11,063 bases of DNA, taken from contig JAJZKS010000009.1 in the NCBI GenBank assembly GCA_021850835.1, positions 5,814 to 16,876 on the forward strand, written 5' to 3'. Shown here in pieces: positions 6,476 to 11,063 of this stretch. Both the position numbers and the translations under genes were made by a program. The notes beneath the pieces were generated by a model, which did no database searches, was not told the DNA's origin, and saw only the letters and a list, made by a program, of their open reading frames with translations. This DNA is from Thermoplasmata archaeon. Its GTDB lineage: Archaea > Thermoplasmatota > Thermoplasmata > Thermoplasmatales > Thermoplasmataceae. How positions within the stretch are numbered: position 1 is the first letter of the stretch; each line of letters starts with the position of its first letter.

Positions 6476-7521
6476 TTACCTTGCCTTATTATAGAATTTA
6501 TTACCTTTACCACATCTAAATTTTCTTTTATATCATGCACCCTGACGACATCAACGCCTTGTATTGCAAGATACGCAGTCGTGGCAAGTGTCGCGGGCAA
6601 CCTCTCTTCAACACCTTTTCCCGTGATTTGCCCAAGAAAGCTTTTCCTTGAGGTGCCAAACAGTGTGCGGTAGCCAACACTGAAACTTTTAGCATCCCTT
6701 ATGAGGTCAAGGTTACCATACAGATCCTTTGCAAATCCTATACCCGGATCCAGGTAAATGTCATTTTCCTTTACTCCGGCGTTTCTGAGATTTTCGGCAC
6801 TGTCCACTAAGAAGGAAAGTACTTCCGGCACAATATCTGTGTATTCCGTCATATGCTGCATATTACCAGGTTCCCCCCTCATGTGCATGGTTACACATTT
6901 CAGGTTGTGCTGATAGGCTCCCTTGATCATCCTATGATCCCTGAATCCGCTAATATCGTTGATGTATGAAACTTCACCGCCAAATTCCTCCAGCACCTCC
7001 AAGTGCCTTGTATCAAGTGACAGCGGAATTTCAGAGTTTTTCCGGAGATATGAAATAACAGGCTGCAGCCTTTCAATCTCTTCTGACACGCCTATCCCTC
7101 CACTGCCTGGCCTAGTGCTTTCTGCCCCAACATCAATGATATCCGGCGATGCATCTATGATCTCCTGGAATTGGCGTGGATCATTGCCAATCCTTGAGCC
7201 TGGGTAGAAGGAATCCGGAGTTACATTTACCACAGCCATTATCTTGGGGATATCCGGCCTCCTTTCTTGTGGAGGCGCCCTTAGGTGTGCAATTACAGGA
7301 TCGGGAAGTTCAAAGTTGGTTAGAAGTGCATCCAGAGATTCGCCAGACCAATCAGCCATGTAATGGTGCATATTTCCTGAGCTGAATGCAACCACGCCGA
7401 TTTTTTCTAAAAGGCTGCTAGTTATTTCCTTGTCAGAATATATCTCAAGCTTTTTGGCAGCAAATTGCCCACTGCGGAAATCAGCATACTTTTTGCGTGC
7501 GGGAAATGCCAGGTCTCTCAT
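6472..7521 (-). CDS. folP: Dihydropteroate synthase with N-terminal extension
   Basis: The enzyme joins p-aminobenzoate (or, in archaea, possibly a related aryl amine) to the hydroxymethyl-dihydropterin diphosphate to make the pteroate core of folate-type cofactors. The TIM barrel spans about 93-345 with all hallmark motifs: IMAVVNVTPDSFYPGSR (94-110), IIDVGAESTRPGS (128-140), LSLDTRH (167-173), YINDISGF (186-193), MHMRGEPGNMQ (212-222), LDPGIGFAKD (257-266), GTSRKSFLG (289-297) and VVRVHDI (325-331). About 85 residues precede the first motif, far more than in bacterial FolP; I see no known domain there. ATG 7521 is near-leaderless, with a TATA box at 7551-7558. The last codon overlaps the fur stop. 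Confidence 0.94.
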   Translation of the reverse strand: MRDLAFPARKKYADFRSGQFAAKKLEIYSDKEITSSLLEKIGVVAFSSGNMHHYMADWSGESLDALLTNFELPDPVIAHLRAPPQERRPDIPKIMAVVNVTPDSFYPGSRIGNDPRQFQEIIDASPDIIDVGAESTRPGSGGIGVSEEIERLQPVISYLRKNSEIPLSLDTRHLEVLEEFGGEVSYINDISGFRDHRMIKGAYQHNLKCVTMHMRGEPGNMQHMTEYTDIVPEVLSFLVDSAENLRNAGVKENDIYLDPGIGFAKDLYGNLDLIRDAKSFSVGYRTLFGTSRKSFLGQITGKGVEERLPATLATTAYLAIQGVDVVRVHDIKENLDVVKVINSIIRQGN

Positions 7522-7550
7522 TTAAAGCTACCCTCTAATGGTGCCTGCCC

Positions 7551-7558
7551 TTAAATAG
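7551..7558 (-). promoter_or_regulatory. Predicted TATA box for folP
   Basis: CTATTTAA on the minus strand sits 30-37 nt before ATG 7521, predicting transcription from about 7528 and a leader of only a few bases. A GAGGGTAG (7528-7535) resembles a ribosome-binding site but would fall mostly outside such a transcript. Confidence 0.5.
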
Positions 7559-7612
7559 TCTGAGGGGGAGACGCATCTCGATTGGATATAACACCCAGTA
7601 TATTGTATTCAT

Positions 7613-7631
7613 AATTGTTATATTGACAATT
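7613..7631. repeat. 19-bp dyad with a nearby direct-repeat half-site
   Basis: AATTGT (7613-7618) and ACAATT (7626-7631) are perfect inverted arms around a 7-bp core. GACAATTC, which includes the right arm (7625-7632), recurs exactly 30 bp on at 7655-7662. The rest of 7559-7747 is AT-rich spacer between divergent folP and the small gene at 7748; I see no credible gene in it. The repeats may be regulator sites for either gene. Confidence 0.3.
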
Positions 7632-7696
7632 CTCCGAAAAGAGCTAAAATTACCGACAATTCGATAATGGATAGGCACTGAGATAAACTTATTAGG

Positions 7697-7704
7697 AAAT
7701 TTAC
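7697..7704 (+). promoter_or_regulatory. Weak candidate TATA element for the ABCE1 operon
   Basis: AATTTACA lies about 45 nt before ATG 7748 and would start transcription near 7727. It departs from the consensus more than the other elements in this window, so the promoter position is uncertain. Confidence 0.25.
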
Positions 7705-7747
7705 ACTTATCAGTATTCACATACACACATTCAACAGTTGGAACAAT

Positions 7748-8179
7748 ATGAAAACTCAGGAAGATGCACCAATTAAAGATTCAGAAAGTGGCAGAAATTT
7801 CACCAATATTGGGGAGTTGTCTCTTGCAATTAGCAAAGGATTGAGCCTCCAGAATAGGAGTATGAGCCAGGAAGAAGCTTTTGAAGCCGCTGAACATCTC
7901 ATTAATTTTTTTGGTTATAACGACCGTGTGATCGATAACATGCTTGAACCGGAAGACCGGGATGCCTTTTACACCATGGAAGATATAGGGGTCCTTCAGA
8001 CAGAAAGAGAGGAAACCACCCTTTATGATGGAAGGGAGTGGAGGATTCACTACTGGATTCTTAACGTAAACAGGATCATTGAGCTTTCAAAGCTCAAGAC
8101 CGTGGAAACAAGTGTAGAAAAGGCTGAAGCATACCAGATTTATGAAGAGATACCTGACGAGTACTGGAAGATGAATTAG
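7748..8179 (+). CDS. Uncharacterised archaeal protein preceding ABCE1
   Basis: The 143-residue soluble, acidic protein has a poorly ordered-looking N-terminus (1-20), a helical segment (about 22-70, including EEAFEAAEHLINFFGYNDRVIDNML), then FYTMEDIGVL (about 76-85) and a beta-hairpin-like EETTLYDGREWRIHYWILN (about 89-107), ending in a charged helix. The middle resembles a degenerate winged helix. From memory it fits the uncharacterised archaeal family DUF6015; this I could not verify. There are no cysteines and no enzymatic motif. It is the first gene of a likely operon: its TAG (8177-8179) overlaps the ribosome-binding site of the ABCE1 gene, which begins 8 nt later. A role in translation or its control is a guess from context alone. 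Confidence 0.8.
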   Translation: MKTQEDAPIKDSESGRNFTNIGELSLAISKGLSLQNRSMSQEEAFEAAEHLINFFGYNDRVIDNMLEPEDRDAFYTMEDIGVLQTEREETTLYDGREWRIHYWILNVNRIIELSKLKTVETSVEKAEAYQIYEEIPDEYWKMN

Positions 8180-8183
8180 GTGG
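8178..8183 (+). promoter_or_regulatory. Shine-Dalgarno that decides the ABCE1 TTG start
   Basis: AGGTGG overlaps the preceding gene's TAG and lies 4 nt ahead of TTG 8188. Its position, together with the family-typical N-terminus encoded straight after, supports the TTG start and translational coupling. Confidence 0.55.
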
Positions 8184-8187
8184 TATC

Positions 8188-9960
8188 TTGCACATCGCAA
8201 TTCTCGACCATGACAAGTGCCATCCCAAAAAATGCAACCATGAATGCCAGTATTATTGCCCGCCTGTAAGAAGCGGCACCCCAACCATTGAATTTCCAGA
8301 GCCGGATTCCCAGGCAGTAATAAATGAGCCTTTGTGCATAGGCTGCGGCATATGCGTGCACAGGTGCCCCTTCGGGGCGATTAAGATTGTCACCATACCG
8401 GATGAACTAAACCACGATCTGACCCACCAGTATGCATTAAATTCTTTCCGGCTTTATTCGCTTCCGGAACTTTCCAGAGGAAAAGTTACAGCCCTATTGG
8501 GCCAGAATGGCATGGGAAAGAGCACTACGCTGAAAATACTCGCTGGCATTCTTGTCCCGAATTTCGGAAACTATGATGGGCCAACCTCCAGGAAATCAGT
8601 TTTGGATAAATATGCCACTTCCGTGATGGGAGACTACTTCTCAGGCCTATACAACGGGACTAAAAGGGCAGTGCTCAAGGACCAGAATGTCGACCTTATC
8701 CCCAAAGTCGTTTCAGGCACCATAGGGGAAGTCCTAAAGAAGGGCGATTCCCAGGGAAGGATGGACGATATCGTGTCCATGCTGAATCTTGAGGCTTCGC
8801 TAAACAAGGATGTTAAGAGCTGTTCAGGTGGAGAACTTCAGAGATTTGCAATTGGCGCAACTCTCCTGAGAGACGCAGACATATACCTGTTTGATGAAAT
8901 GTCTTCCTACCTTGATGTTGCGGAGAGAATCAGGGTCGCAGGAATAATCCAGAAACTGGCAAAGGAAAAGACCGTCATGGTTGTGGAACACGACCTTGCG
9001 CTCATGGACTGGATGGCGGACACTGTCCATGTGGTTTACGGCCAAACTGGCACTTATGGCATTATAAGCGAACAACGTACCAGCAACAAGGCTATCAATT
9101 CATTCCTTGAGGGTTACCTGAGGGAGGAGAACGTCAGGATCAGGAATTATTCGATCGACTTTCATGAAAAATCAGACAGGAGACTTTCAACTGGTATGGA
9201 AATTGCTTCCTGGACGGACATGGAAAAGACCCTGGGGGACTTCAAGCTAAAGATAAACAGCGGCCTCATTAGGAGCGGTGAAGTTATTGGAGTGCTGGGG
9301 AAAAATGCCCTCGGAAAGTCCAGCTTTGCAAGGATGCTGGCAGGTGTTACTGAACCTGATTCCGGTTCCCTTTCCAGGACTCTGAAAATTTCATACAAGC
9401 CGCAGTACATTTCTACAGATTTTGACGGATCAGTATTTTCACTTCTTGCACAAGCGCTGAAGGAAAGGATGCAGTCCGGACTGGTCAAGAATGAAATAAT
9501 GCAGCCCCTTGAAATTGAATCTTTATATGAACAGAACGTCCAGGAACTCTCCGGAGGTGAGCTGCAGAGGGTTTCCATCGCGCTCACATTGTCAATGGAC
9601 TCTGACCTGTATATACTGGATGAACCCTCCGCACACCTAGACAGTGCATACAGGATGTCTGCGGCAAGGATCATCAAGAGAGTTATGGAGAATAATAAGA
9701 AAAGTGCATTCGTAATAGACCATGACGTCTATTTCATAGATCTCATTTCAGATGCACTCATTGTTTTCAACGGGAAACCTGGATTGGAAGGGGAATCAAA
9801 AGGGCCCCTGTCCATGAAAGATGGGATGAATCTTTTCCTTAAGGATGCCGGAGTAACTTTCAGGAGAGACGCAATGACCAGAAGGCCAAGAATCAACAAA
9901 GTTGACAGCAGGCTAGACAAAACCCAGCGCGAATCCGGGAACTATTATTACTCCGAGTGA
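8188..9960 (+). CDS. ABCE1/Rli1 ribosome-recycling ATPase
   Basis: ABCE1 splits post-termination 70S ribosomes with aRF1 or aPelota and binds the small subunit. The 590 residues show the full family layout. Eight cysteines (11, 16, 20, 24, 50, 53, 56, 60) form two 4Fe-4S sites. NBD1 has Walker A GQNGMGKST (105-113), signature CSGGELQRF (212-220), Walker B ending DE (236-237), D-loop SSYLD (239-243) and H-loop His268. NBD2 has GKNALGKSS (371-379), signature LSGGELQRV (454-462), DEPSAHLD (478-485) and His512. A hinge region lies between the domains and at the C-terminus. One oddity is Met238 where the first ATPase site normally has Pro (DEPSSYLD). The start is TTG 8188, leaving the normal short lead-in to the first cysteine. 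tgtA follows after 15 nt. Confidence 0.96.
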   Translation: MHIAILDHDKCHPKKCNHECQYYCPPVRSGTPTIEFPEPDSQAVINEPLCIGCGICVHRCPFGAIKIVTIPDELNHDLTHQYALNSFRLYSLPELSRGKVTALLGQNGMGKSTTLKILAGILVPNFGNYDGPTSRKSVLDKYATSVMGDYFSGLYNGTKRAVLKDQNVDLIPKVVSGTIGEVLKKGDSQGRMDDIVSMLNLEASLNKDVKSCSGGELQRFAIGATLLRDADIYLFDEMSSYLDVAERIRVAGIIQKLAKEKTVMVVEHDLALMDWMADTVHVVYGQTGTYGIISEQRTSNKAINSFLEGYLREENVRIRNYSIDFHEKSDRRLSTGMEIASWTDMEKTLGDFKLKINSGLIRSGEVIGVLGKNALGKSSFARMLAGVTEPDSGSLSRTLKISYKPQYISTDFDGSVFSLLAQALKERMQSGLVKNEIMQPLEIESLYEQNVQELSGGELQRVSIALTLSMDSDLYILDEPSAHLDSAYRMSAARIIKRVMENNKKSAFVIDHDVYFIDLISDALIVFNGKPGLEGESKGPLSMKDGMNLFLKDAGVTFRRDAMTRRPRINKVDSRLDKTQRESGNYYYSE

Positions 9961-9975
9961 CCTTATGTTCCCTTA

Positions 9976-11063
9976 TTGCCAGAATTAAACTTTGAGATTA
10001 CAGGCAAGGATGGCCTTGCCAGAACTGCAAAATTCAAAACGCCGCACGGTGTCATCGAGACTCCTACCATACTTCCCGTCATCAATCCCAATATACCCAC
10101 GCTCGGCATTGGAGAAATGGTTTCGCTCGGGGCACGGGCTTTCATAACAAACAGCTACATTATCAGGAGGAGCGAGAACCTCAGGGAGAAGGCGGAGAAA
10201 AACGGCGTCCATTCGCTCATAGGATTTGATGGCCCCATAATGACCGATTCCGGAACTTTCCAGAGCCATGTGTATTCTGATGTGGAATACACAAACCTGG
10301 AGATCGTTGAATTCCAAAGAAAGATTGGCAGCGACATATCAACCATTCTGGATGTCTTCTCAGAACCGGATTTTTCCCATGAAAAAGCAGAATACGCGGT
10401 CATGGAAACATATTCCAGAATGAATGAGGTGCCGCAGGGAGTGGAAGATACCATACTTGCGGGACCAATCCAGGGTTCCGTTTACCCTGACCTAAGGAAG
10501 AGGTCCGCAGAGCTCATGAGCTCTTCTCAGGCCGGATACTTACCGATTGGCGGAGTCGTGCCCCTGCTTGAGAACTATCGTTATGATGCGCTGGTTGATA
10601 TCATAATCAGTTCAAAGTTGAACGCCAGTTTCTCCAAGCCAATACACCTCTTTGGAGGAGGCCATCCCATGTTCCTGTCAATGGCTGTGCTTCTTGGCGT
10701 TGACATATTCGACTCAGCTTCTTACGTGAAGTATGCAAGGGATGGCAGGATGCTCTTTTCTGACGGTTCTAAGGAACTCAGCAGGATTTCCACCCTTCCA
10801 AGGTGGAGCCCCCTTTATGGAAAATACTCGGTCAAGGAAATCAGGGAAATGAACGCAGAAGAAAGGAAAAAGGCACTTTCCCTGCATAACCTCGCCGCAA
10901 TTTTCAATGAACTTCACGAAATAAAGGAAAGAATCTACCAGCAGACCTTGTGGCAGTATGTGGAAACAAAGGCTAGAAGCCACCCTTACCTATTCAAGGC
11001 CTACAGGAGAATCCTTGAATATTCTGAAATCCTTGAAAAATACGAGGATCTCTCTAAGAAAAG
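9976..11063 (+). CDS. tgtA: Archaeosine tRNA-guanine transglycosylase, partial, lacking zinc cysteines
   Basis: TgtA exchanges guanine-15 in tRNA for preQ0, the first step to archaeosine. The frame is open to the window edge (362 codons); archaeal TgtA is usually near 580 or more residues with C-terminal PUA-type domains, so the rest lies outside. The catalytic TIM barrel is well kept: ETPTILPVINPN (about 27-38), TNSYIIRRSE, MTDSGTFQ with the first Asp, STILDVFSEPD, PIQGSVYPDLRKRS, LPIGGVVPLLENYRYD and FDSASYVKYARD with the nucleophile Asp. The structural zinc site usually reads CxCPVC, but here is RWSPLY (276-281), so all three cysteines are absent; His304 remains at the correct distance. 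TTG 9976 gives the family N-terminus PELNFEITGKDGLAR; ATG 9965 is in another frame and stops at once. It probably belongs to the ABCE1 operon. Confidence 0.9.
   Translation, partial: MPELNFEITGKDGLARTAKFKTPHGVIETPTILPVINPNIPTLGIGEMVSLGARAFITNSYIIRRSENLREKAEKNGVHSLIGFDGPIMTDSGTFQSHVYSDVEYTNLEIVEFQRKIGSDISTILDVFSEPDFSHEKAEYAVMETYSRMNEVPQGVEDTILAGPIQGSVYPDLRKRSAELMSSSQAGYLPIGGVVPLLENYRYDALVDIIISSKLNASFSKPIHLFGGGHPMFLSMAVLLGVDIFDSASYVKYARDGRMLFSDGSKELSRISTLPRWSPLYGKYSVKEIREMNAEERKKALSLHNLAAIFNELHEIKERIYQQTLWQYVETKARSHPYLFKAYRRILEYSEILEKYEDLSKK

Noticed and set aside
7535..7726. Minus-strand open frame of 63 codons in the folP upstream region
   Set aside because: It covers the folP TATA box and the dyad, has no family resemblance, and is best read as intergenic DNA.
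9162..9677. Long 171-codon frame antisense to ABCE1
   Set aside because: It is a shadow of the strongly conserved ABCE1 second ATPase domain; its serine-rich translation is typical of antisense frames.
9976..11063. Assignment of the transglycosylase as the paralogue TgtA2/ArcS
   Set aside because: Both catalytic aspartate motifs (MTDSGTFQ and FDSASYVKYA) and the base-binding motifs are intact, which fits TgtA rather than the paralogue that lacks them.
1..11063. Mobile elements, CRISPR arrays, tRNA or rRNA genes
   Set aside because: No transposase or integrase, no regularly spaced direct repeats, no terminal inverted repeats and no tRNA-like folds were found on either strand.

Overview
The window looks like chromosomal DNA from a Thermoplasmatales-type euryarchaeon (relatives of Thermoplasma, or the uncultured acid-mine 'plasma' lineages). 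This rests on archaeal-only versions of information-processing genes: homodimer-type tRNA-splicing endonuclease, archaeal ribosomal protein S2, two-subunit-type GMP synthase, ABCE1, and an archaeosine-type tRNA-guanine transglycosylase. TATA-box promoters and a mix of leaderless and Shine-Dalgarno starts also fit. From memory, HisRS resembles the Thermoplasma acidophilum enzyme closely. The genus cannot be fixed from the sequence alone. I see no mobile elements, CRISPR arrays, tRNAs or rRNAs.

Layout. (1) Bases 1-994, plus strand: the C-terminal tail of an unidentified gene overlaps endA. (2) 991-2598, minus: guaAb, then rpsB, each with its own TATA box; rpsB converges on endA with a 4-nt stop overlap. 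(3) 2684-3367, minus: a HAD-family phosphatase gene complete in every motif but cut by one in-frame TAA. (4) 3441-4002, minus: a stand-alone Lrp/AsnC ligand-binding (RAM) domain followed closely by a three-helix membrane protein. (5) 4191-5486, minus: hisS, divergent from (6) 5637-5972, a leaderless winged-helix regulator, and 6053-6475, a Fur-family regulator with a near-perfect 20-bp AT-rich dyad at its start site. (7) 6472-7521, minus: folP, converging on fur with both stops encoded in one CTAG. (8) 7748-11063, plus: an operon-like run of a small conserved-looking protein of unknown function, ABCE1 and TgtA, the last running off the window.

Together this is a housekeeping neighbourhood: tRNA splicing, charging and modification, ribosome structure and recycling, purine and pterin biosynthesis, and metal or redox regulation. 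The 8-10.0 kb operon suggests co-expression of ribosome recycling and tRNA modification with an unknown partner.

No wholly new multi-gene system is evident. The points most worth a second look are the TgtA homologue that has lost all three zinc-binding cysteines while keeping its catalytic residues, the HAD gene with a single ochre stop, the candidate Fur operator, the uncharacterised protein coupled to ABCE1, and the RAM-domain/membrane-protein pair.
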